From Saprospiraceae bacterium UBA7687 (GTDB lineage: Bacteria > Bacteroidota > Bacteroidia > Chitinophagales > Saprospiraceae), in NCBI GenBank assembly GCA_002482845.1, contig DLGT01000172.1, positions 54,985-118,984 of the forward strand: DNA of 64,000 nucleotides, given 5' to 3'. Shown one piece after another: positions 42,129 to 49,834 of the stretch; the first letter of the stretch is position 1; each line of letters opens with the position of its first letter. The translations under genes and the position numbers were made by a program. Under the pieces are notes generated by a model, which searched no databases, was not told the origin of the DNA, and saw nothing but the letters and a program-made list of their open reading frames with translations.

Positions 42129-42740
42129 ATGGCTTTTACACTTCCAGCTTTAGGATATGCTTATGATGCACTCGAACCACACATCGACGCTCGTACCATG
42201 GAAATCCACCACACAAAACACCACCAAGCTTATGTGACTAATCTTAACAATGCCACAGCAGGTACAGATTTAGAAAATAAGTCTATAGAAGATGTTTTGA
42301 CAGGATTAGATATGAACAATGCGGCTGTCAGAAATAATGGCGGTGGACATTGGAATCACTCACTATTTTGGGAAACATTAAACCCTGAAAATAAAGGAGT
42401 ACTTTCTGGTCCATTGGCAGCTGCCATTGATGTAACTTATGGATCTAAAGAAACTTTTATGGAGAAGTTTGCAGCAGCAGCGATGACTAGATTTGGATCA
42501 GGTTGGGCATGGTTGTGTGCGCACAAAGATGGTACAGTAGAAATCTGTAGTTCACCGAATCAAGACAATCCGCTTATGCCAGGTGTAGGTTGTGGTGGTC
42601 ATCCGATCTTAGGACTAGATGTATGGGAGCACGCATACTACTTAAATTTCCAAAACAGAAGAGCGGACTACGTCACAGCTTTTTGGAATGTGGTAAACTG
42701 GAATGTAGTGGAAGCAAATTATAATGCTGCTATCAAGTAA
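42129..42740 (+). CDS. Superoxide dismutase, Fe/Mn family
   Basis: The 203-aa cytoplasmic enzyme dismutates superoxide to oxygen and peroxide. The N-terminal helical hairpin AFTLPALGYAYDALEPHIDA leads to the first metal ligand His in MEIHHTKHHQAYV. The second His lies in GGHWNHSLFWETL, and the final ligands Asp and His in LDVWEHAYYLNFQNRRADYV. The residues of the metal centre are complete. Metal preference (Fe or Mn or cambialistic) cannot be settled from the visible positions. It has no signal peptide. With msrA/msrB elsewhere in the window it forms part of oxidant defence, but the genes are not linked. A rho-independent terminator follows the stop. Confidence 0.97.
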   Translation: MAFTLPALGYAYDALEPHIDARTMEIHHTKHHQAYVTNLNNATAGTDLENKSIEDVLTGLDMNNAAVRNNGGGHWNHSLFWETLNPENKGVLSGPLAAAIDVTYGSKETFMEKFAAAAMTRFGSGWAWLCAHKDGTVEICSSPNQDNPLMPGVGCGGHPILGLDVWEHAYYLNFQNRRADYVTAFWNVVNWNVVEANYNAAIK

Positions 42741-42762
42741 GGTATAATCTTATAAAGTAAAT

Positions 42763-42804
42763 AAAAAGGGTTAGGTGAATTGGTATTCATTTGACCCTTT
42801 TTTT
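42763..42804 (+). terminator. Rho-independent terminator after the superoxide dismutase gene
   Basis: AAAAAGGGT and ACCCTTTTT arms with an inner GAAT/ATTC pair, followed by seven T residues. It lies about 22 bp after the stop. Confidence 0.88.
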
Positions 42805-42812
42805 GTGTTTGT

Positions 42813-42957
42813 CGATGGTCGCAGTTTGTAACTGCGATCCTTCATGCTGACTTGGGTTGTATCGAATTGCAAAACCTGTCAAGCTTTAGTAGGATTCTTT
42901 ATATATGGGATTGAAGTCATAGTGCTTATGATGCCTTAGCTTTACTTCGACCATCGA
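42813..42957. repeat. MITE-like palindromic element, copy B
   Basis: This 145-bp element is bounded by perfect 9-bp inverted ends CGATGGTCG and CGACCATCG, and carries the hairpin GTCGCAGTTTGTAACTGCGATC. Its right half is the same sequence as in copy A (1432-1657), in the same orientation. Immediately follows the sod terminator. Confidence 0.8.
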
Positions 42958-43025
42958 TAAATTAAAATCCTAAATTATAGTCTACACCGAAAAGTCCTGC
43001 ATCAAAAAAATGAAATTCATTTATT

Positions 43026-43388
43026 TTAGCATCTTTTAAACTTATACTTATAAATCTCGCTTCTGCCTTGCAGAGATAGTATTAATTGATCAGAATTTAC
43101 ACTTTCTAATTTATACCTAGCACAATTTTCTAGTGATTCTATCATTAACGAATTTTCATCATATATATAAGTCGATTCACATTTCATTTGGGAATCTTTA
43201 TAAATTATACTAATATCCCCTTTCTTCGAAAAAGTGATTGTTAAATTATCACTTCCTACCCAAAAACCATTATTTATTGATTCTTCTTTCAAACACCATT
43301 TTCCAATGAGCATTTCTGCCTTTGAATCATCTTTTTCGCACCCCGTAAAAATTAGAAAAGTAAAACATAAACAAAGTATTTTTATCAT
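43026..43388 (-). CDS. Small lipoprotein, lipocalin-like
   Basis: The 120-aa protein has signal peptide II with lipobox FTGC (Cys17) in ILCLCFTFLIFTGCEKDD. The mature part starts with GKWCLKEESINNG and has a run of short beta strands (LTITFSKKGDISIIYKD, STYIYDENSLMIESL, YKLESVNSDQLILSLQ, YKYKFKRC). The motif L-x-G-K-W followed by eight antiparallel strands fits the lipocalin-like lipoproteins of Bacteroidota, although the full barrel is short. It binds an unknown ligand or none. A plus-strand frame at 43470 is an intergenic shadow. The gene stands alone between the MITE-like element and the YjdI-CDGSH gene. Confidence 0.75.
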   Translation of the reverse strand: MIKILCLCFTFLIFTGCEKDDSKAEMLIGKWCLKEESINNGFWVGSDNLTITFSKKGDISIIYKDSQMKCESTYIYDENSLMIESLENCARYKLESVNSDQLILSLQGRSEIYKYKFKRC

Positions 43389-43571
43389 GACTATTTGATT
43401 TTAGTGAATAATTAATTATTTGAGTTATCTAATTTGAACATTAATTTTGCTATTTAGTGGATTATCACCATGAGAACAATGTACAGATTGCATGATTCTA
43501 CCACAAATGCATCTCACACTAAAGATGTATTTTTGATCATAAACGTTGGTATTTATATCAACATTATATCC

Positions 43572-43600
43572 CGATGGTCGCATTTTGAAACTGCAATCCT
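43572..43600. repeat. Partial MITE-end hairpin (CGATGGTCGCA)
   Basis: CGATGGTCGCATTTTGAAACTGCAATCC resembles the left end of copy B with several substitutions, followed by tatattacac as in the copy at 44705. It appears to be a decayed single hairpin. Confidence 0.5.
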
Positions 43601-43631
43601 ATATTACACAAATCCAACTAAAGCCACCACA

Positions 43632-44072
43632 TCAATCCACAAACTGAGCAGCTACATGGCTTCCATCACAAAATGGTTTATTGGTAGATGCACCACATCT
43701 ACAGAATGCCGTCATATTTTCTTTGATGTGTATTTGTCCTTTGCTGTCTTTTATCTCTAGATTTCCATGGACTAAGAGGGGTCCATTGGGCAAAGCTTCT
43801 GCTTTACCTGAAGGTGTGATGGTTTTTTCAGGAAACTCGGCATCGTTAAGGAAATAACTCAATGCGCCACTGGGACAAGCTTTTACTTGTTGGATGATGC
43901 GATCGGTGCTTGCTCCTTCAGGTTTTATCCATGGTTTTTCCTTTGGGTTAAATACTTCTGGTAATCCATTTGTGCTATGCCAACATTTGGCAGAATGGCT
44001 ACATATACCTGGTTTCCATACGATGGTGACTTCACCGTTGGTATATTTTTTTGTGATATTTTTTAAGTCCAT
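43632..44072 (-). CDS. YjdI-type ferredoxin-like domain fused to CDGSH iron-sulfur domain
   Basis: The 146-aa protein combines two iron-sulfur modules. Residues 1-72 match the YjdI mono-cluster domain (KKYTNGEVTIVWKPGICSHSAKC, CPSGALSYF), with three visible Cys: C-S-H-S-A-K-C and the later ACPSGA. Residues about 105-142 are a CDGSH zinc-finger-like domain, the 2Fe-2S module: CRCGASTNKPFCDGSHVAAQF, a C-x-C-x8-C-x3-H ligand set. Such fusions are known in bacteria. A role in electron transfer or in handling iron or redox stress is expected but not proven. A YjdJ-type acetyltransferase lies 277 bp upstream on the same strand, as with yjdI and yjdJ in Escherichia coli. The protein has no export signal. 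Confidence 0.9.
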   Translation of the reverse strand: MDLKNITKKYTNGEVTIVWKPGICSHSAKCWHSTNGLPEVFNPKEKPWIKPEGASTDRIIQQVKACPSGALSYFLNDAEFPEKTITPSGKAEALPNGPLLVHGNLEIKDSKGQIHIKENMTAFCRCGASTNKPFCDGSHVAAQFVD

Positions 44073-44140
44073 GATAATTTGGTTTTGATTGTTGATTTGT
44101 ACTATATGAAATTAAAAACAAACATATTGATCTTTTAATT

Positions 44141-44213
44141 CAAGCCCTTCAGGCTTGGGTTTTTTACCATAGGTTTCACCTATGGTTATTGAAATTCAAG
44201 CCTTATCAGGCTT
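44141..44213. repeat. Triple-hairpin intergenic element (CTTCAGG core family)
   Basis: Three hairpins in series: CAAGCCCTTCAGGCTTG, ACCATAGGT-ttc-ACCTATGGT and CAAGCCTTATCAGGCTT. Related short palindromes with the core CCTTCAGG occur at 48768 and 49687. It lies in the 44073-44349 gap, which is otherwise empty. Confidence 0.7.
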
Positions 44214-44349
44214 TTGGTTGAATAATAATTCAAGTTTATAAATGTAGAATTAATTTATCTTTTTATGACCTATTAATGTGCTTTATGGTGAATATATCTT
44301 GGCATTGCAACATTAAAATATCTAGTATTTTTAGTGTGTTTTTCTAAAC

Positions 44350-44628
44350 TCATAACACATCTCTATATTCCGCTACTTTGTCAAATACACTTTTGGCAAA
44401 CGGACATAATGGAATGATCTTAAGACTTTTTTCTCGAGCAAATTCTACCGCTTTTGCGACCAACTGTTTTCCTGCACTTTGACCCCTTAAGGCATCATCC
44501 ACTTCTGTGTGGTCAATGATGATTCGTTCGGCACCTGTCCATACATAGGTCATTTGGGCAAGGACTTTTCCTTCCTGCTCCACATAAAACATGCCGTTTT
44601 TACCATCATCTTTTTGTTTGATTTCCAT
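44350..44628 (-). CDS. GNAT-type N-acetyltransferase, YjdJ-like
   Basis: The 92-aa protein is a mini-GNAT (acetyltransf_CG family). It has MTYVWTGAERIIIDHTEVDDALRGQ, with the typical HTEV-x8-G-x-G-x-x-L signature (RGQSAGKQLVAKAVEFA), which binds acetyl-CoA pyrophosphate. The final IIPLCPFAKSVFDKVAEYRDVL closes the domain. Members are small cytosolic acetyltransferases of unknown substrate. Adjacent pairing with a YjdI-like protein is the same as yjdJ-yjdI in Escherichia coli, which supports the assignment. The length is normal for the family. It is in the same orientation as the YjdI-CDGSH gene with hairpin repeats between. Confidence 0.9.
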   Translation of the reverse strand: MEIKQKDDGKNGMFYVEQEGKVLAQMTYVWTGAERIIIDHTEVDDALRGQSAGKQLVAKAVEFAREKSLKIIPLCPFAKSVFDKVAEYRDVL

Positions 44629-44704
44629 CTTGTTGATCTATTTTAAAGTGAACTATTGTTTTAATTTCTATCAATTGTTCCCCTTCAGGGGCAGGGGTAA
44701 AACC

Positions 44705-44795
44705 CGATGGTCGCAGTAACGCTGAAGCGTCACAAGTAATGCAACTGCGATCCTATATTATACAACCACGATTGTCGCAGTTTACAACTGCGATC
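44705..44795. repeat. Double MITE-end hairpin element
   Basis: CGATGGTCGCAGT ... GCAACTGCGATCC and GATTGTCGCAGTTTACAACTGCGATC stand in direct order. The first arm pair has an insertion of about 20 bases between the halves. This is the same hairpin family as at 1432 and 42813 without the long right half. Confidence 0.7.
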
Positions 44796-44805
44796 TTATT
44801 TTTCA

Positions 44806-45657
44806 TTACTTAACATATTTATTAAAAAAATCAATCGTCCTACTCCACGCAAGCTGCGCAGCTTCGGCATTGTATCTTGCCGCAGAAGTATCATTGTGGA
44901 ATGCATGTTGCACTCCCGGATAGATGTATTGTTCGTACACGATGTTATTGGCTTTGAGTGCATCTTCATACGCTGCCATTCCTGCATTGATTCTTTCATC
45001 ATTTTCTGCATAATGAAGTTGGAGCGCACCTTTTATTTGGGGGATTTGTTCTATCTTGCCTTGTCTGCCATAAAAAGCCACCGCTGCTTTCAACTGTGGT
45101 ACATGAGCGATCAGGAAGTTTGACATAGCGCCGCCCCAACAAAAACCTACACAACCGAAGTTGCCATTGCTATCCTTACGAGTCTTAAGATAATCAAATA
45201 CACGGATGAAATTCTGCTCATTATCTTCGGCCTTCAACTCTGCAAACTTTGTTCTAGCTTCGTCTTCGTCCTTCACTTCTCCTATGGGCGCAAGCGCATT
45301 GGGCGCAATAGCAAGAAAACCTGCCAAAGCCACTCTTCTGACCACATCTTCAATATGTAAGGTCAGTCCCCGATTTTCATGGATGACAATGATGGTAGGA
45401 TAGGGCTTATCTTCTTTTGGTCTAGCCACATAAGCGCGCATCTCACCATTCACACCGGGATAGTTGACACGTTCTGTAAATAGATCTACAGACTCATCAG
45501 ACAAAGGATGGCTATAAGCAGACTCCAATAGCGGCAAGATAGACATAGCAGCGGACATACCCCCAGCAAGCAAAGCAAGTCTTTGGATAAATTCTAACCT
45601 ACTCAGTGGTTTGTGGGTGTACTCGTCGTAGAGATTAATGATGGATTGGTCAAGCAT
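44806..45657 (-). CDS. Dienelactone hydrolase family protein, probably exported
   Basis: The 283-aa alpha/beta-hydrolase carries the dienelactone hydrolase signatures. IIVIHENRGLTLHIEDVVRR comes near residue 100, the nucleophile Cys in VGFCWGGAMSNFLIAHV, acid Asp in LHYAENDERINAG, and His in PGVQHAFHNDTSAARYN. The Cys-Asp-His triad is therefore complete. The first 45 residues include PLSRLEFIQRLALLAGGMSAA, a Tat-like twin-residue segment with a single Arg pair missing, so export is likely but by an uncertain route. A longer frame to 45759 adds an unlikely upstream part, and I use the ATG at 45657. Substrates of such proteins are diverse lactones or esters. Confidence 0.88.
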   Translation of the reverse strand: MLDQSIINLYDEYTHKPLSRLEFIQRLALLAGGMSAAMSILPLLESAYSHPLSDESVDLFTERVNYPGVNGEMRAYVARPKEDKPYPTIIVIHENRGLTLHIEDVVRRVALAGFLAIAPNALAPIGEVKDEDEARTKFAELKAEDNEQNFIRVFDYLKTRKDSNGNFGCVGFCWGGAMSNFLIAHVPQLKAAVAFYGRQGKIEQIPQIKGALQLHYAENDERINAGMAAYEDALKANNIVYEQYIYPGVQHAFHNDTSAARYNAEAAQLAWSRTIDFFNKYVK

Positions 45658-45759
45658 AGGAAGGTTATTATCATGTAAAGATAAATGATGTAACTTAGAA
45701 ATAAAAATTATAGTGGGAAAGAAGTTTTGGGGAGCGGTGGTTTTTAGAGCGTTGGCCAA

Positions 45760-46090
45760 TTTTATTTATGGTATAATACTTGTCAATTCATATTATTTCA
45801 AATGAAGAAATCAATTTTTTTATGGGCAAAAAACAAACAAACAGACAAAATTTACCAAATAACCAACCTTACCCATAATCAAAAGACCAAAAGGTCTACT
45901 TGTATCACTGATGACAACTAACGCCCTTGACTTAATCGTATTTTACTCTATACGATCACCATAAGTTTACCACACATCCCTTCCCCAGTTATAAAAGTGT
46001 TTATTTAATACCTGCATTATACTTATTGGCTTTTCATTGCCAACAAGTAGTATAGATTGATTTCTTTGTTAAGAATGTCATTTTCATAAT
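45760..46090. other. Gene-free stretch before array 2
   Basis: No frame, hairpin or promoter that I can support lies here. The sequence is AT-rich with an AC-rich patch at 45900-45980. Confidence 0.6.
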
Positions 46091-46552
46091 GACTACCTCA
46101 AAAGCCTTTATGACTTCCACTATAAGCTTTTAGACTAGTGATAAAGCCTTTCTGACTTCTTGTTTAAGCTTTCTGACTACCTAAAAAGCTTTCAGGACTT
46201 CCACTGTAAGCTTTTGGACTAGTCATTTAAGCTTTAGGACTTCTTGTTTAAGCTTTCTGACTACCTAAAAAGCTTTCAGGACTTCCACTGTAAGCTTTTG
46301 GACTAGTCATTTAAGCTTTAGGACTTCTTGTCTAAGCTTTCGAACTAGTTATAAAGCCTTTATGACTTCTTGTTTAAGCTTTAGGACTAGTGCTAAAGCC
46401 TTTATGACTTCCTATAAAGAGGTTCTAACAAGTCCTAAAGCTTTTGTGACTTCCTATAAAAATTTCCGTGTAAGTCCTAAAGCTTTTGCGACTTCTTTTG
46501 AAGCTTTAGCGACTTCCCTGTAAGGAGTTACGGTCACTCCCTAAAGATAAAG
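46091..46552. repeat. 21-bp-phased tandem repeat array 2 (22 units)
   Basis: Exactly 22 units of 21 bp follow one another with no indel. Most units start GACTTC or GACTAG and hold AAGCTTT or AAAGCCTTT at unit positions 12-18. An 84-bp block of four units is duplicated exactly (46154-46237 and 46238-46321), so slippage is recent there; other units differ at many places. The core TTTAAGC is shared with array 1. One plus frame is open for about 80 codons from 46281 to 46522, with the heptad T-S-x-K-A-F-x; its first ATG (46361) leaves 54 codons. The other frames have stops. It could be a cryptic heptad-repeat gene or a phased non-coding element. No terminator or promoter is obvious. Confidence 0.9.
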
Positions 46553-47253
46553 CAATACCCAAATAGCTTTGGTGACAACTCATATGTCGATTAGAAGTAC
46601 TAATGAAGGCTTCGACATGGCTTCGTAAGCATTAAGTACAGAATGATGAAGATTTTGGGTTATCATGATACTTTTAAGCTCTGAGGGTTTTTGTTATATT
46701 AGTAACAATGACGAGTTAAAGGTTCGTAGAAAAGAGGGGAGCTACTTAATGATAAAAACATACTTAACTTAAAGGCAGAATAATGCCGCGATTTGATTTC
46801 AAAGATGGAAAGTATACCGAATAATACAAAAATAATTATGGATAAAAGTGGCTATTTACGGGCATATTTTGGATTGTAGTAAAAATTTTATAAATAAATT
46901 TTGAGTTAGGCATCACATTTTAGACTTTTCGTTCGTTATGTATATAAATTAAATATATAGCGCAAGTTTAAAAATTAATAAAAAGATTGGAAGTGGCAAT
47001 TCCTAGTTGCTAAGATTCAAAACTTCATTGATTAATGCTAGCATGAAATAGAATTCTTAGTTTGGTCCTGATTAAATACTTTGGTCGAATGGCATTAAAA
47101 CGCGATTAATGCTTTACCAAGTCGACTAATTTTACACGCTGCAATTTCTGATACATCATGATGACGAATGAATAGTTCCATAGGTCTTACCAACTTATGG
47201 GACAGGATGAATTATTTTTTTAATTATTTTTTCATTTTTTAATTCTTTTAAGT
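46553..47253. other. Gene-free stretch after array 2
   Basis: An inverted repeat with arms CATATGTCGA and TCGACATG lies at 46580-46619, just after the array. Otherwise I see no gene or clear promoter to 47253. Confidence 0.5.
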
Positions 47254-47634
47254 ATGACTCCAAATGTAAGGAGACGGTCAATTGCCCTAGATGTGGCAAG
47301 ATCAAGATGGCAAGGTTTGGTAAGTCAAGACCCAGATATGGATCTTGGCAATGGCCTAACTGCCAAAACGTATGAATCTTCTATTGCTGCCCTAGAAAAG
47401 CAGCTCCTGAGGATCAATAATTTAGCTGCTGACATCCAGACAGCGCGAGCAATAATGCGTCAAATGGAACGTGAAATGAGTGATCTCAATGATCGTTTTA
47501 TGAAAGCAACGGCCGCAAAGTTCGGAACGAGCAGCATGGAAGTTTTGGCCATAGGTGGCGTGCCTAAAATAGAAAGGAAACGACGATCTTCTATGAAGCC
47601 GCCATCTCCTTCCACACCGACCAACGGTCAATAG
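47254..47634 (+). CDS. Hypothetical basic helical protein, 126 aa
   Basis: I cannot name a family. The protein is basic at both ends (MTPNVRRRSIALDVARSRW, IERKRRSSMKPPSPSTP). A central coiled-coil-like region at residues about 40-90 (SSIAALEKQLLRINNLAADI, MRQMEREMSDLNDRFMKA) leads to KFGTSSMEVLAIGGVPKIERKRR. From memory, a similar ending (long helical body, KYGKxSxEYExAGG, basic tail) occurs in small unassigned proteins of cyanobacteria and Bacteroidota, but the link is weak. No signal peptide is present. It has good coding character, an ATG at 47254 after an AT-rich leader and a rho-independent terminator 44 bp after the stop. Its neighbours say nothing about its role. Confidence 0.7.
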   Translation: MTPNVRRRSIALDVARSRWQGLVSQDPDMDLGNGLTAKTYESSIAALEKQLLRINNLAADIQTARAIMRQMEREMSDLNDRFMKATAAKFGTSSMEVLAIGGVPKIERKRRSSMKPPSPSTPTNGQ

Positions 47635-47677
47635 TCTGTCGTCAAACTGTTTCTATTGATGATTTGGTCTTAGAACG

Positions 47678-47716
47678 AGTCCCTCTTGAATGATCAAGGG
47701 GGACTTTTTATTTTAT
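47678..47716 (+). terminator. Rho-independent terminator after the 126-aa protein gene
   Basis: AGTCCCTCTTGA and TCAAGGGGGACT form a 12-bp stem with one mismatch and a 4-base loop, followed by TTTTTATTTTATT. Confidence 0.9.
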
Positions 47717-48163
47717 TCATTTATTAACACAAAATTATAAATTATGGTGGATATAAACAAATATTTGCTTTTGGACGATGCTTATATGTAAGTATGTGGT
47801 GGGACTTTAAGCTCTATATGTCATTTTTTTGATATGTTCTGAAATGATTTCAGCTTTTATTTCCTGTTATTACTGATATCGTTTGAGTGTTCCGACAGTC
47901 CCCAATTCTTTTCTTATTTCAAAGACTCAAGTTTTTACCACAAAATTGCCTGCTTCCTTTTTTCGTAAAGTATTTAGGTTATGGGTTGATGAAGTCATAG
48001 GCTTTTTTGTTATGTTCCATCAAAGCCCAAAAGTTAAAAACAAAAACGTGACTTAAATTTTAGAATCTGAATATATTTTCTTTACACTCGAAAATAACCA
48101 CCGAGTACTTCTACCTATAAATTTTTGAGTAAAAATACGCTTACATAGCTTAGCGCTTCGCGG

Positions 48164-48171
48164 TAACTTTG
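48164..48171 (+). promoter_or_regulatory. -7 box (TAACTTTG) before the 77-aa protein gene
   Basis: TAACTTTG matches TAnnTTTG. It would give a 5' leader of about 115 nt before the ATG at 48290, long for this phylum. The -33 element is not clear (TTAC at the place). The rest of the 47717-48163 gap holds nothing that I can support. Confidence 0.5.
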
Positions 48172-48289
48172 TATTATAATTAAAACGAAATATCGATTGG
48201 GTAGCTACCAAAAGTTTTAATTATAAAGGCGGATTCCGAAAAGCCTAAGATTAAAAAGAGTAGGAATTACTTTATTAAAAAATAATATT

Positions 48290-48523
48290 ATGAGTTCTGT
48301 AAGCGAAGACATCAAACAAATGCAAGCACAAATTAGCCAATACGGGTCTATAACTCAATTTGGTATCAGGGTACAAGTGATCAGCGGACCTGGAGTACAA
48401 GAAGGAAACACTGGATCTATTACTGCAAAAACAGGTGGTATTGTAGAAGGTGGTGGAAATATGTACGATGCTGGTTGGGAAATCGGTAACTGGGGAGACA
48501 CTATGACGTTTACTAAGCGGTAA
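48290..48523 (+). CDS. Small orphan protein, 77 aa
   Basis: This 77-aa protein has no match that I recognise. It starts with an amphipathic helix (MSSVSEDIKQMQAQISQYGS). A strand-like segment follows (FGIRVQVISGPGVQEG), then a Gly/Thr-rich tail (GSITAKTGGIVEGGGNMYDA, GWEIGNWGDTMTFTKR) with three aromatic residues. There are no Cys residues, no signal peptide and no membrane segment. Good coding character, a promoter box and a strong terminator suggest that it is expressed. A structural, antitoxin-like or peptide-precursor role is possible, but nothing picks one. It lies between two other orphan genes. Confidence 0.65.
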   Translation: MSSVSEDIKQMQAQISQYGSITQFGIRVQVISGPGVQEGNTGSITAKTGGIVEGGGNMYDAGWEIGNWGDTMTFTKR

Positions 48524-48545
48524 ACATTAAACACTTTCTTTAGTG

Positions 48546-48587
48546 ACGAGAAAACGAATGTGATTTACATTTGTTTTCTCGTTTTTC
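48546..48587 (+). terminator. Strong rho-independent terminator after the 77-aa protein gene
   Basis: CGAGAAAACGAATGT and ACATTTGTTTTCTCG make a 15-bp stem with one mismatch and a 5-base loop, followed by TTTTT. It begins 22 bp after the stop codon. Confidence 0.92.
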
Positions 48588-48767
48588 TGGATCATCCCTT
48601 TTGGAAAATTTTCTTGACTATACGACTTGGGCACTGTATATCAAATGACATTCGACTTTAGACTACCAATTCTTGTGAAATACTACTGCAATCAATAGGC
48701 AGGTTTAATGTCTGGTTGATTTGTTCTGATATTTATATGATGTTCTATTGAATAAAAGCGTTTGGTT

Positions 48768-48852
48768 CAACCACTTCATGGTTGTGTCATGCGGTTTTGT
48801 TTTTTCACTGCAATTCATACAGCGTTATTAATATTTAATCCTTTCAGGATTA
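48768..48852. repeat. Paired hairpins of the CTTCAGG core family
   Basis: CAACCACTTCATGGTTG and AATCCTTTCAGGATT are two small palindromes about 70 bp apart, similar in size to those at 44141 and 49687. They lie in the 48524-48964 gap, which is otherwise empty after the terminator. Confidence 0.6.
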
Positions 48853-48964
48853 TAAGGATGTAAACTAGTCTGAAAAGCTTACACATAAATAACTATAAGT
48901 AAACGCTATATTCGGCAATTAGGCTGACCGCAGGAAAGACTGAAAAGCGAAGGGTACTTTTTAT

Positions 48965-49357
48965 TTACTTTTCAAATCGTCTTAACTGATAAATAGAAAA
49001 AAGACCAATGGTCAATTCCGCCATTAGGCCAAAAATATATCCACTTGTCGGCAAGCCATCAGTCATCATACTTAATATCCGTCCGATGGCTAACGACAAC
49101 ATAAACAAAATGTTTAATTGTGTAGCTGTTTTCCAATAATTGCTTTTCCATATTCCCAAAAACCAAACAGCTGAGATGCCGAAGTATAAAAACATATTTG
49201 CTTTGAGCATATTGGCAAGATCTACCGTATCTACTTGGATATTTAAGTACAGTGGAATTAAGGTGGTGGCACCATATACGATTCCCGTAGGTACCACAAT
49301 TGCTATCGAAATAAGTAAATGTAGGTGTTTTATGATCCAATCCCTTTTATCTCTCAT
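48965..49357 (-). CDS. DUF4345-family membrane protein
   Basis: The 130-aa protein has four transmembrane helices: LLISIAIVVPTGIVYGATTL, MFLYFGISAVWFLGIW, LFMLSLAIGRILSMM and IFGLMAELTIGLFSIYQL. This layout with the GRILSMMTDG motif before the last helix fits the DUF4345 family of small membrane proteins. Their function is unknown. It carries a short basic N-terminus (RDKRDWIIKHLH). It is read leftward, and the gap to the next gene (49358-49834) holds hairpins on both sides. Nothing suggests a partner gene. Confidence 0.85.
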   Translation of the reverse strand: MRDKRDWIIKHLHLLISIAIVVPTGIVYGATTLIPLYLNIQVDTVDLANMLKANMFLYFGISAVWFLGIWKSNYWKTATQLNILFMLSLAIGRILSMMTDGLPTSGYIFGLMAELTIGLFSIYQLRRFEK

Positions 49358-49610
49358 ACGTACAATATTACTAGTAAAAAAGTATTAAAAAGCCATACAT
49401 AAAAAAACATAAGACTTCCTTTATTTAACTCAAATGTAAATAAAGAAAAAAGAGTAACCATAAATATAGGTCATCATTTTTTTAACTAAAATAAAGGAGC
49501 TTTTTCTTAAGGACTTGAAAATGAATTGCTTTCACATTTTTGCAATGAATAGTTATTTAAAATATACCTAGAAGATTTTATAGGCAATGAGTCCACTCTA
49601 AAAAGCTAAA

Positions 49611-49703
49611 ATTAAAAAAAGAGTCCTAAATGGACTCAATATGAATAACTGTGGGTGCAACCCACGGTATAATCACAAGTACTGCTCAACCCTGAAAGGG
49701 TTG
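49611..49703. repeat. Hairpin cluster in the 49358-49834 gap
   Basis: The hairpin GAGTCC-taaat-GGACTC (49621-49636) has a T-run on the minus strand and could be a minus-strand terminator without a gene. It is followed by GTGGGTGCAACCCAC (49651-49665) and CAACCCTGAAAGGGTTG (49687-49703). The last two are typical intergenic palindromes of this phylum. Confidence 0.6.
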
Positions 49704-49834
49704 AATGTTAGCATGTTAAGGATTAATCTGCAAATCATCATTTGACAAGTTTTTGTCATTTCATTAAATACTTTATTAATTATTCATCTTTCGAAAATCA
49801 AGGCATGGTATTTGGACTTTACCTCATCAGAATA

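Noticed and set aside
43470..43760. Plus-strand frame of 96 codons
   Set aside because: Overlaps the certain YjdI-CDGSH gene in antisense and includes a repeat hairpin.
46091..46552. CRISPR array
   Set aside because: Units are contiguous 21-mers without spacers, sequence-degenerate, and no cas gene is near.
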